From CAZQSL01 sp964595945 (lineage in GTDB: Bacteria; UBP15; UBA6099; JAJRTR01), in contig CAZQSL010000080.1 in the NCBI GenBank assembly GCA_964595945.1, positions 1 through 16,945 of the forward strand: a stretch of DNA of 16,945 bases, in the 5' to 3' direction. Below are positions 1 to 5,096 of the stretch, piece after piece; the stretch's first letter is position 1; the number at the start of each line of letters is the position of its first letter. Below the pieces are notes generated by a model, which was not told where the DNA came from, made no database searches, and saw only the letters and a program-made list of their open reading frames with translations. The translations under genes and the position numbers were made by a program.

Positions 1-363
1 TTCCGCCATATTTGGCATAATGCGGGGCCTATGCAGGGGAAGAGCCGGGCGGGGGCCTCAAAGGGGATCACCAGCCGGTGGGGAAAGAGGTAGCCAGCGG
101 CCAGTGATCCTTACTTTGTGGCACGCACGTTTTTTGCGTGCGCGTTTGAGACAGTGTTTTGTCTCGTCCTCCTTGTATCTGCAGAGGCTTCAGAGAAGGT
201 GAGCTGTCAGCCGATTTCACAGGTTGGATAGACCTAGTGCTGATGTGGTGTATAGATTCAGGTCGCATTGATTCTTTGCGGGGTTCAAACGGAATCCGTT
301 GCGATTCGTCGTTTCAGCGGGAAATCATGACAGGGGCGACGAGCTCATGTGTCTAATAGAATA
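1..363. other. Gene-free left flank downstream of the tail tube gene
   Basis: I see no credible gene here on either strand. The possible reading frames lack ribosome binding sites and resemble no family. The stretch lies downstream of the tail tube gene and holds several short inverted repeats. The clearest are a pair of adjacent hairpins at 121-165 and a 6-bp-arm palindrome at 288-300 (AACGGA-A-TCCGTT). GCCA/TGGC (5-16) and GCATA/TATGC (15-34) are weaker. None is followed by a run of T in either direction, so I cannot call a rho-independent terminator for the tail operon. The next tail gene, if the operon continues, is outside the window. Confidence 0.6.
121..165. repeat. Two adjacent perfect hairpins
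   Basis: GCACGCA (121-127) pairs with TGCGTGC (135-141) across a 7-nt spacer. Six nucleotides later GAGACA (148-153) pairs with TGTCTC (160-165) across 6 nt. Both are perfect over their arms. No U-tract follows on either strand. They may fold in the 3' untranslated part of the tail transcript as a processing or stability element, but that is inference. Confidence 0.45.
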
Positions 364-825
364 TTATTCCATTTCGAAGCCTTCGTGACAGAGTGAGAGT
401 TTCTGTATCTGATGTTCGTTTGAGGAATTGTCCCAGTCGCCGGTTTCAAACTTTGCGGGAAACGCTTTGGGGATGACGAAACGTGCAAGTTCGTTGCCGG
501 AACGATCTTTCTGGATAATGGTGATTTTGCGTTTGTAGTCAGAGGCATCGGCAGAGCCTGTGCCAGAGGCGGAGTTGAATATTTTAACCCACCAGTTGTA
601 GAGGTCTGTATCATCCGTCATGCCGCGTTCGAGTTCGATATTTTCAAATTTTACAGTGCCGGGCTGCTTGTGAGGAGTTACCACTCCGCCTTCGGAATAT
701 TCGATGACGTTGGTTTCAGCTTTTAGCCCTGAGCATTTGCTGAAAGCCGCGCGGACTACGCCGTCAACTTTGACGATAAATGCGTATTTGTCCCAATAAT
801 TGATCGTTGTGCCTGTAGTTGCCAT
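364..825 (-). CDS. Contractile tail tube protein (T4 gp19-like)
   Basis: This is the inner tube subunit of a contractile phage tail or phage-like injection particle. Its hexamers stack inside the sheath to form the channel. The 153-aa product has the layout of the T4_gp19/TIGR02241 family. A beta-rich N-terminus (about residues 10-50) contains VDGV and CSGL, then ELERGMTDD near 65-73, and a strand-rich C-terminal half in which IIQKDRSGNELARF is typical. Length is normal for the family. The start is the ATG two nucleotides after the sheath stop codon. Its ribosome binding site GGAGGT is embedded in the last sheath codons, so translation is almost certainly coupled to the sheath, which fits the near 1:1 stoichiometry of the two proteins. 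The family is shared by myophages, tailocin-like particles and extracellular injection systems, so the protein alone does not decide which. Confidence 0.93.
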   Translation of the reverse strand: MATTGTTINYWDKYAFIVKVDGVVRAAFSKCSGLKAETNVIEYSEGGVVTPHKQPGTVKFENIELERGMTDDTDLYNWWVKIFNSASGTGSADASDYKRKITIIQKDRSGNELARFVIPKAFPAKFETGDWDNSSNEHQIQKLSLCHEGFEME

Positions 826-827
826 GA

Positions 828-2357
828 TTAGTTACCTCCAATTTCGTCAACGAGACGGCCGCCGTCCCACTGGGAGACGCGGAATACAACAAATTCCGCT
901 GCTTTTGTCGGGGCAATGCCGACTTCTATAATGACTTTTTCTCCACCATCGTTGTTGCTCGAATCACACTTGACGTAGAAGGCATCGCGCCAGTTGCCCG
1001 TGCCACCGTCGAAAAATGCGCCCTCTCGCCAGTATTCCTTGAGAAACACCGTTACTGAGGTTCTGAGGTCACCCCAGAGCTCCGAGGTATTCGGTTTGAA
1101 CACTGCCCACTCGGTACCTTCGGCAAGTGATTCGAGAAGATTGATGAATAGGCGGCGCACATTGATCGAACGCCAGTCGGACATGCTGGAAAGCGTACGA
1201 TTGCCCCACACGACATACCCTACGCCACGTTTGCTGATGATAGGATTGACGCGTGCAGGATACAGGATATTACACTGGCTTTTGTTGAGAGTTGTTTCGA
1301 GCCCAAGCACATCAACAAGCTGACCGTCTTCGACACCAGCCGGGGCTTTATGTACGCCGCGGACCACATCGGTTTTTGCATAAATGCCAGCGATCTGTCC
1401 ACTGGGCGGGATTGTTTTTCTACTTGATGTCAAAGGATCGAAAACAACAATATTCGGATAGTATATTGCGGCATACTTATTGTTGAGTTTTGCTGTATCT
1501 TCCACGTATTCAGAAAACTCTGCCGCATCCATACCCGGGACTGGATCGAGAATCGCGAAAACATCCTGTCGGAGCTCTGCGTAGTTGGCAAGTCCTTCAT
1601 GTATGGTTACGTATTCATCATATTCTTCGCCTGGCGTAACAGAAACAGCAAGCCCCATGGTTTCAGGGCAGGCAATAATGCTAATTACATCGGTATTGTC
1701 GAATGCGGACAGGCCTGCGACATAACCGGCGGCATCAACAGCATCGCCGTCACTGCCACCATCAAGGCTAACGGTTCCCGCAAGTGGCATCTTTGTTTTA
1801 TTAATGCCATCTGCTCCACAATCAGTAGCATGTACAATATCCAATGAATTGTTGATGATACTGACAAAGTATCTGCTGTTGTCAGGGTCCATTGACAGTT
1901 TCGAGAATTTTTCACTCTGTGATTTTGTCGCAATCGTCATGTCAAATACTGTTGCGCCACTCGTGTACTCGATTGTAACCGTAATCTCTTCGCCCCATAC
2001 TCCGGGAGATGAAGCAGTGATTTTCATAAGGTCAATCCTGTCGCCAGCAGCTGCTGCATTGTCTTTTATCGTGACTTCGGCTGCATCATAACCAGAACCC
2101 GCGGCACGAACGATGTAACAGCTCCCCTTGATCTTTTTGAAAAATCCGTCGACTGCATAAGTGAGATAGGCATCTGACAGATATCCACCGAAAATGCTTT
2201 TGTACTGTCCAAATGAAGTGATAAGCGTGGCTTCGTTAACAGGACCACGTTCGGCTTTGCCGATGAATGCAGCAACAGATGTGCTTGTGCGCTCGATACT
2301 CTGTTTGTTGCTTTCAATTTCTTCTATAAAAATGTCCGGTGACAAATATTCGGCCAT
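828..2357 (-). CDS. Contractile tail sheath protein
   Basis: This is the contractile sheath subunit that surrounds the tube and drives it through the target envelope on contraction. The 509-aa product has both conserved ends of the phage tail sheath family. The N-terminal part (about residues 5-90) contains SPDIFIEEIE, AAFIGKAERGPVNE and SFGQYKSIFGG. The C-terminal part (about 390-505) contains INVRRLFINLLESL, FKPNTSELW, FLKEYWREGAFFDG and a final VFRVSQWDGG; this end inserts into neighbouring subunits. The middle, about residues 90-330, is variable and probably the surface-exposed insertion. The ATG at 2357 follows TAAGGAGGGAAA at ideal spacing. The gene sits between the 210-aa terminator-position gene and the tube gene. 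There is only one sheath paralogue here, whereas Afp/PVC-type injection systems usually carry several. Confidence 0.95.
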   Translation of the reverse strand: MAEYLSPDIFIEEIESNKQSIERTSTSVAAFIGKAERGPVNEATLITSFGQYKSIFGGYLSDAYLTYAVDGFFKKIKGSCYIVRAAGSGYDAAEVTIKDNAAAAGDRIDLMKITASSPGVWGEEITVTIEYTSGATVFDMTIATKSQSEKFSKLSMDPDNSRYFVSIINNSLDIVHATDCGADGINKTKMPLAGTVSLDGGSDGDAVDAAGYVAGLSAFDNTDVISIIACPETMGLAVSVTPGEEYDEYVTIHEGLANYAELRQDVFAILDPVPGMDAAEFSEYVEDTAKLNNKYAAIYYPNIVVFDPLTSSRKTIPPSGQIAGIYAKTDVVRGVHKAPAGVEDGQLVDVLGLETTLNKSQCNILYPARVNPIISKRGVGYVVWGNRTLSSMSDWRSINVRRLFINLLESLAEGTEWAVFKPNTSELWGDLRTSVTVFLKEYWREGAFFDGGTGNWRDAFYVKCDSSNNDGGEKVIIEVGIAPTKAAEFVVFRVSQWDGGRLVDEIGGN

Positions 2358-2390
2358 AGAAATTTCCCTCCTTACAGGAATTCATCGATA

Positions 2391-2408
2391 TGAAACGCCC
2401 CAGTTTCA
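2391..2408. promoter_or_regulatory. Hairpin or operator candidate ahead of the sheath gene
   Basis: TGAAAC (2391-2396) and GTTTCA (2403-2408) form a perfect 6-bp inverted repeat around GCCCCA. It lies 34-51 nt upstream of the sheath start. A closely similar arrangement (TGAAAC, then CCA, then GTTTTCA) lies at 3195-3214 before the 210-aa gene at nearly the same distance. The role, DNA operator or mRNA structure, is not known. Confidence 0.35.
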
Positions 2409-2462
2409 CTGAAGTCCATACCATGATATTAGGCCTTGCTTCTTGCATGTATGATATGTGAA

Positions 2463-2486
2463 CTGCGAATTCGGCCGAAAACGCAG
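2463..2486. repeat. 24-nt near-palindrome between the 210-aa gene and the sheath gene
   Basis: CTGCG (2463-2467) pairs with CGCAG (2482-2486), and the interior contains the 10-nt palindrome TTCGGCCGAA. Ten of twelve positions pair. It lies 34 nt beyond the stop codon of the 210-aa gene, on the same transcript as the sheath. No U-tract follows, so attenuation or RNA processing is more likely than simple termination. Confidence 0.35.
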
Positions 2487-2520
2487 ATGAGAGTATATTG
2501 CCGGCATCTATATTTTCTAT

Positions 2521-3153
2521 TCAGTCATCTATGATATCCGTGGCCATTTCAGGCGGTGGCGGAAATATCTTGTCTTCCAATGATTTTGTGCCTGCCTTGT
2601 CCTTCATCTTGAATTCGCGATCAATCACGATATGCCCTTCAATTTCAGTAACTGGCTGTATCTGGATATCTTCTATTCTATAGTACAGCGTTGTCTGTTT
2701 AACATTCGACAAATTGGGCCGCAAAGTTCTATTTTCCATCGGAAGCATTGTGATATAATATGATTCATCGGCACTGATTGCCAGGGTTTGATTCACGACA
2801 AAAAAGTAGAGTAGTTCCTGCTGCAAATCAAGTAGACTGCCACTATCCTCCGCAGCAAGGATAAATTCAAAGTCCAGATGGTAATATCTCGGCCAAATTT
2901 TTTCAATCGTGCTGTTTTCCACTGGATTTTGTGTCCCGTCATAATGCCTTGTGTATTCTTTCTGAAGAAAACGCTTTGATAGATTTTCGCTTATTTTTGG
3001 GCCGACAACAAACACCGAAGGCGTCGTCCGCACTTCATAATAATCATCCGGCGGCACCATATTGAATGGGACGCTGAACGTGTTCTGCTTTACTTCGCCT
3101 TGAAGCTTCATAATGAAAGCTTCGACAATTGATCTTATTGAAGATGCCAACAC
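2521..3153 (-). CDS. Phage tail-completion/terminator-position protein, family not recognised
   Basis: I do not recognise a named family for this 210-aa protein. A position directly before the sheath gene is where contractile phages encode the tail terminator or a neck-proximal protein, and that is my inferred role. The sequence is consistent with an alpha/beta tail protein. It has an N-terminal helix (SSIRSIVEAFIMKL), an extended segment RTTPSVFVVGPKI, then YYHLDFEFILAAED followed by the helix SLLDLQQELLYFF, and strand-rich C-terminal parts ending in a proline-rich tail (KIFPPPPEMA). The GTG at 3153 sits only 3 nt from GGGAGG. The next codon, TTG at 3150, has better spacing (6 nt), so either may be used. 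An imperfect inverted repeat at 3188-3219 lies in the leader. A DUF4255/Pvc16-like terminator of injection systems was considered, but its hallmark motifs are not visible. Confidence 0.7.
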   Translation of the reverse strand: MLASSIRSIVEAFIMKLQGEVKQNTFSVPFNMVPPDDYYEVRTTPSVFVVGPKISENLSKRFLQKEYTRHYDGTQNPVENSTIEKIWPRYYHLDFEFILAAEDSGSLLDLQQELLYFFVVNQTLAISADESYYITMLPMENRTLRPNLSNVKQTTLYYRIEDIQIQPVTEIEGHIVIDREFKMKDKAGTKSLEDKIFPPPPEMATDIIDD

Positions 3154-3187
3154 TTTCCTCCCTGTTTATGTCGATTACGTATTTTCA

Positions 3188-3219
3188 TGCAACTTGAAAC
3201 ATATCCAGTTTTCAATGCA
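3188..3219. promoter_or_regulatory. Imperfect inverted repeat in the leader of the 210-aa gene
   Basis: TGCA..TTGAAAC (3188-3200) faces GTTTTCAATGCA (3208-3219). The arms pair with small bulges around a 7-nt loop. The core, TGAAAC, spacer ending in CCA, GTTTTCA, matches the hairpin before the sheath gene (2391-2408). It starts about 35 nt upstream of the gene start, which suggests a common control element for the two tail genes. Confidence 0.35.
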
Positions 3220-3255
3220 AAAACTTGGCTGGTTTGTATCCTTGATTTCTGTTTG

Positions 3256-3648
3256 TTATATCAAAAGTTTGAACTTTAGAATACCATTACACACATTGAT
3301 CGCCTGAGCAACGATTGCATCGTCAGTGTCAGCAGACGAAAGTAAACCATCAATTCCGATCCCAAGAAAATCATTAGGCTCTATTTGTGGGGTTATATGA
3401 AATTGATTCGTTCCATATATGCCACCATTAAGCCACATAGCCGGTCTCTCGCCATCTGCATAATTGTCCATCAGCATTCCGAATGATAATACCGATGGAT
3501 CGGTATTGACTTGAAATGAATACATTTCCGGTGATTCGTTATCCGGTACCGCACATACGAACTGGCCTAAGCAGCCGGGCCCATTCATCTTTCCGGCGGA
3601 ATAATCTATCCCTTCATAGTACGATAATATATATGGAAAATCCGGCAT
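3256..3648 (-). CDS. Small beta-rich protein, phage head-decoration-like (tentative)
   Basis: This is a 130-aa protein of unknown function. It is glycine-rich and strand-rich, with no signal peptide or membrane segment. The stretch around residues 55-100 (FGMLMDNYADGER, AMWLNGGIYGTNQF, DFLGIGIDGLLSS) and the end (VAQAINVCNGILKFKLL) recall the repetitive small-barrel pattern of DUF2190-like capsid decoration proteins of phages. That is a pattern impression, not a motif match. The ATG at 3648 follows GGGGTG at about 6 nt. The gene lies 102 nt upstream of the 210-aa gene, in the same direction, and probably shares its transcript. If it is a head protein, the locus descends from a complete phage and not an injection system. 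If not, it may be a particle-associated accessory protein. Confidence 0.6.
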   Translation of the reverse strand: MPDFPYILSYYEGIDYSAGKMNGPGCLGQFVCAVPDNESPEMYSFQVNTDPSVLSFGMLMDNYADGERPAMWLNGGIYGTNQFHITPQIEPNDFLGIGIDGLLSSADTDDAIVAQAINVCNGILKFKLLI

Positions 3649-3724
3649 GTTTCACCCCAGCAGTTAAATTATGTAACTATCAATTTCATATCATCGGCAT
3701 AACTGTCAAAATGACGCGATAGTA

Positions 3725-3871
3725 CTATGCGGGTAAGTCTTTATATCTCCACACGTTTTCTGTTTTTACCTGTTCAACATGAGTTATTTTCCCGTTCTGG
3801 AAATGGAAAACGACAGTGCCAAAAAAATGTTCCTTCAGTAAGTGTCTGAAATATACAACAATCTTGTCCAT
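3725..3871 (-). CDS. Small DUF2292-type (YezD-like) protein
   Basis: This 48-aa protein resembles the DUF2292 family of short bacterial proteins of unknown function. It has a short N-terminal helix (KIVVYFRHLLKEH), then a strand pair GTVVFHFQNGKITHVEQ, which is the family's hallmark G-x-V-x-hydrophobic..NGK-hydrophobic-x-x-V/I-E pattern, and a short charged tail. The ATG at 3871 is preceded by AAAGGAAAA at suitable spacing and the frame ends with TAG at 3725. The gene lies 83 nt after the HTH gene and 76 nt before the 130-aa gene, all in the same direction. Its presence in a tail-gene locus is unexplained. The coding call rests on the family resemblance, the ribosome binding site and its fit in the gene array. 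Confidence 0.72.
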   Translation of the reverse strand: MDKIVVYFRHLLKEHFFGTVVFHFQNGKITHVEQVKTENVWRYKDLPA

Positions 3872-3954
3872 ATTCTGTGTTTTCCTTTCTGAAAACTTCG
3901 CAGCCTTGTGATTTTCATTTGGCTTCTGTATGTATAAGGGAACAAAAACGACCG

Positions 3955-4170
3955 CTATTGTCCGGTTATCTCAAAAAAAACTTTGATATCTGATTTTATC
4001 GCCTCAATGCGCCTGACAACCTGTGACCTCGAAAGATGCAGTAATACCGCGATTTCATGCTGTGTATATCCAGCCAAACGTAAACTAACGATACTAATTG
4101 ACTCTTCATCAAGTTGATTTATATAACTCTTGATCATCATCTTTGATATGATTTTATCCTCCAGTTTCAT
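3955..4170 (-). CDS. Sigma-70 region-4-like HTH regulator
   Basis: This 71-aa protein is almost entirely a helix-turn-helix of the sigma-70 region 4/LuxR type. LDEESISIVSLRLAGYTQ leads into HEIAVLLHLSRSQVVRRI, in which the recognition helix is SRSQVVRRIEAI. There are no region 2 or region 3 sequences, so it is not a complete sigma factor. Small region-4-like proteins of this kind often serve as late-gene activators in phages (compare the ArpU/RinA class), and here it lies directly upstream of the structural genes on the same strand. Start choice is firm: the ATG at 4170 follows GAGGAG by 7 nt. A 17-bp palindrome (4217-4233) lies about 47 nt upstream and is a candidate operator. The activator role is inferred from context. 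Confidence 0.8.
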   Translation of the reverse strand: MKLEDKIISKMMIKSYINQLDEESISIVSLRLAGYTQHEIAVLLHLSRSQVVRRIEAIKSDIKVFFEITGQ

Positions 4171-4216
4171 GTCACAACTCCTCGCAGGTTATTAAACGAT
4201 CCGGATTCAACAGTGT

Positions 4217-4233
4217 GTATGATAATTTCATAC
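4217..4233. promoter_or_regulatory. 17-bp palindrome ahead of the HTH gene
   Basis: GTATGA (4217-4222) and TCATAC (4228-4233) are perfect inverted arms around TAATT. The site lies between the Cys-rich gene and the HTH gene. Part of it recurs with 12 of 14 matches at 3682-3695 (AATTTCATATCATC versus AATTTCATACGATC at 4224-4237), in the leader of the 130-aa gene. A regulator-binding site is likely. I see no convincing -35/-10 pair beside it. Confidence 0.45.
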
Positions 4234-4239
4234 GATCTA

Positions 4240-4512
4240 CTACATGACAGAATCTTTGTAGTCGAGGATATCGGAGGGGTCTCCTTTTCTGGCTTCAGAT
4301 AATAGTTTATCAAGTATACGGATATGTTTTTTTGACATTCTCTCAATTTTCAGGTCATACAGATATATTTCGTGGCACGCTCCGTAGTAAATACAATCGT
4401 TGCATTCTGCGGTATTCTGACTATATCCGCGGCCTCCGTAAGGATGCCCGAAACATTTATCATATTTTGTGCAACACATTTGACTCTCCCAGAAACATGA
4501 TTGATACTGCAT
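4240..4512 (-). CDS. Small cysteine-rich protein, possible metal binder
   Basis: This 90-aa protein of unknown function has seven cysteines in its first half (residues 6, 13, 14, 20, 37, 40, 46). They include a CNDC pair followed by a sixth-residue Cys, plus H47, a density that suggests a zinc or iron-sulfur site. The C-terminal half is charged and helical (KIERMSKKHIRILDKLLSEARK). The ATG at 4512 comes one nucleotide after the TGA of the upstream RHH gene (TGA-A-ATG), so the two are translationally coupled and share the promoter at 4709-4737. There is no separate strong ribosome binding site, which supports coupling. Small Cys-rich regulators occur in phages (for example the Com and Ogr types), but I see no specific match to these. 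Confidence 0.68.
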   Translation of the reverse strand: MQYQSCFWESQMCCTKYDKCFGHPYGGRGYSQNTAECNDCIYYGACHEIYLYDLKIERMSKKHIRILDKLLSEARKGDPSDILDYKDSVM

Positions 4513-4513
4513 T

Positions 4514-4675
4514 TCACTGTGACTGACTATTAGCGTTTTCTCGATTAATTGAGTTGATAGAAGTATAAAGCAGCGTAATTATCATTTCTGTAATTGATTC
4601 GTTTTCCTTTGTTGCAGTTTCAGCAATCATATTCAGAAGACTGGCAGGTACTTGAAATGAAATGTTTTTCGGCAT
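4514..4675 (-). CDS. Ribbon-helix-helix DNA-binding protein (left arm of the divergent switch)
   Basis: This is a 53-aa RHH (Arc/CopG/MetJ-fold) protein. A short beta strand (KNISFQVP, residues 3-10) inserts into the major groove in the dimer, helix A is SLLNMIAETATKENE and helix B is SITEMIITLLYTSIN. I chose the ATG at 4675 over an upstream in-frame start at 4750. It has AGAGG at about 9 nt, the strand-helix-helix fold begins exactly there, and the longer version would run through the promoter. The gene heads the minus-strand run toward the tail genes and is coupled to the Cys-rich gene. Three TATAAC repeats sit between its -10 box and its start codon, so autorepression is the simplest model. 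RHH proteins also serve as antitoxins, but no toxin-like partner is evident beside it. Confidence 0.82.
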   Translation of the reverse strand: MPKNISFQVPASLLNMIAETATKENESITEMIITLLYTSINSINRENANSQSQ

Positions 4676-4679
4676 GCCG

Positions 4680-4705
4680 TATAACCTCTTATAACGTAGT
4701 ATAAC
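4680..4705. repeat. Three TATAAC direct repeats at exact 10-bp spacing (candidate RHH operator)
   Basis: TATAAC occurs at 4680-4685, 4690-4695 and 4700-4705, with a degenerate fourth unit (TTATAC) at 4710-4715. The 10-bp period puts each copy on the same face of the helix. The array lies between the minus-strand -10 box (4709-4714) and the RHH start codon at 4675, covering the expected transcription start. Such iterated half-sites are typical targets of cooperatively binding RHH dimers. Confidence 0.68.
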
Positions 4706-4708
4706 ACC

Positions 4709-4737
4709 ATTATACACCCACGCGGCTATGCGGTCAA
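4709..4737 (-). promoter_or_regulatory. Sigma-70-type promoter of the minus-strand RHH/regulator operon
   Basis: On the minus strand the -35 box TTGACC (4737-4732) and the -10 box TATAAT (4714-4709) are separated by exactly 17 bp. Transcription would start near 4702, inside the TATAAC repeat array, and read the RHH gene, the Cys-rich gene and possibly the rest of the tail locus. Confidence 0.78.
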
Positions 4738-4752
4738 TACAGTAAAACAATA

Positions 4753-4781
4753 TTTACAGGGGAACAATTGTGTATTACAAT
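4753..4781 (+). promoter_or_regulatory. Sigma-70-type promoter of the plus-strand RHH gene
   Basis: TTTACA (4753-4758) and TACAAT (4776-4781) are separated by 17 bp. The -10 box lies inside the 19-bp palindrome 4771-4789, so a protein bound there would block RNA polymerase. The start codon is at 4805. Confidence 0.65.
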
Positions 4782-4789
4782 GTAATACA
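4771..4789. promoter_or_regulatory. 19-bp perfect palindromic operator over the -10 box
   Basis: TGTATTAC (4771-4778) and GTAATACA (4782-4789) are perfect 8-bp arms around AAT. The site covers the plus-strand -10 box and lies 15 bp before the RHH start codon. It differs from the TATAAC array of the opposing promoter, so the two promoters may answer to different regulators. Confidence 0.68.
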
Positions 4790-4804
4790 AATGCGGGGTT
4801 TATA

Positions 4805-4984
4805 ATGACTAAAGACAAAACAACTACAAAAGCAGTAAGAATGCCTGATGATTTAGTAGAGGCGATCGAAGAACTCGCTAACAACGAGCACAGGACATTT
4901 AGCGGTCAGCTCCTATACCTGTTAGAGCGCGGGCTTGAGGTTTGGAACAATCAAAGGAAAGACCAAGAAACAAAAGAGAAATAA
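4805..4984 (+). CDS. Arc-like ribbon-helix-helix protein (right arm of the divergent switch)
   Basis: This is a 59-aa RHH protein. The beta strand is TTTKAVRMP (residues 6-14), helix A DDLVEAIEELANNEH and helix B TFSGQLLYLLERGLEVW, followed by a short charged tail. It is close to the classic Arc/CopG plan with the RMPDDL turn. The ATG at 4805 follows GGGG at about 7 nt, and the frame ends with TAA at 4984. It is transcribed divergently from the RHH gene at 4675 and is probably controlled by the palindrome 4771-4789. Its last 86 bp are antisense to the 3' end of the RHH-like gene at 4899-5096. A role as the counter-repressor in a phage-type switch (compare Arc/Mnt) is inference. An antitoxin role is possible, but I see no toxin gene next to it. 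Confidence 0.85.
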   Translation: MTKDKTTTKAVRMPDDLVEAIEELANNEHRTFSGQLLYLLERGLEVWNNQRKDQETKEK

Positions 4985-5096
4985 TCGCTTCTTTCAGTGA
5001 TACACTCTTTGCTTCAGCATAGTCTATAACCTCTCTGCGCATGTCTTCACCAATCATTGCTTCCAGGACATTGATGCTGATATCGTGATGAATCAT
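4899..5096 (-). CDS. Third ribbon-helix-helix-like small protein, overlapping its convergent neighbour
   Basis: In this 65-aa protein, residues 18-46 (EDMRREVIDYAEAKS then VSLKEAIISLLFLGL) follow the helix A-turn-helix B pattern of RHH proteins. The N-terminal DISINVL could be the DNA-contacting strand. The C-terminal 19 residues are unlike the family. The ATG at 5096 has an excellent AAGGAAGG ribosome binding site 8 nt upstream and a plausible promoter at 5129-5156. The gene converges on the plus-strand RHH gene and the two overlap by 86 bp (4899-4984). That is unusual. Either both are real and interfere antisense, or one is truncated or extended by mutation. The strong start signals make me favour it as a gene, with less certainty than the other two RHH genes. 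Confidence 0.6.
   Translation of the reverse strand: MIHHDISINVLEAMIGEDMRREVIDYAEAKSVSLKEAIISLLFLGLSFDCSKPQARALTGIGADR

Noticed and set aside
275..310. A GGTTCAAAC stretch recalling a tRNA T-arm, as might remain at an attachment site
   Set aside because: The flanks do not form the T-stem, and no acceptor or anticodon arm can be drawn.
3649..3720. A TTGACA on the minus strand as a -35 box for the 130-aa gene
   Set aside because: No acceptable -10 box lies 16-18 bp downstream.
3940..3968. A possible terminator after the HTH gene on the minus strand (ACCG/CGGT followed by five T)
   Set aside because: The stem is only four base pairs; too weak to call.
4805..5096. A toxin-antitoxin pair made of the RHH genes
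   Set aside because: RHH antitoxins need a toxin partner, and none of the neighbouring small proteins shows a RelE, PIN, MazF or similar pattern.
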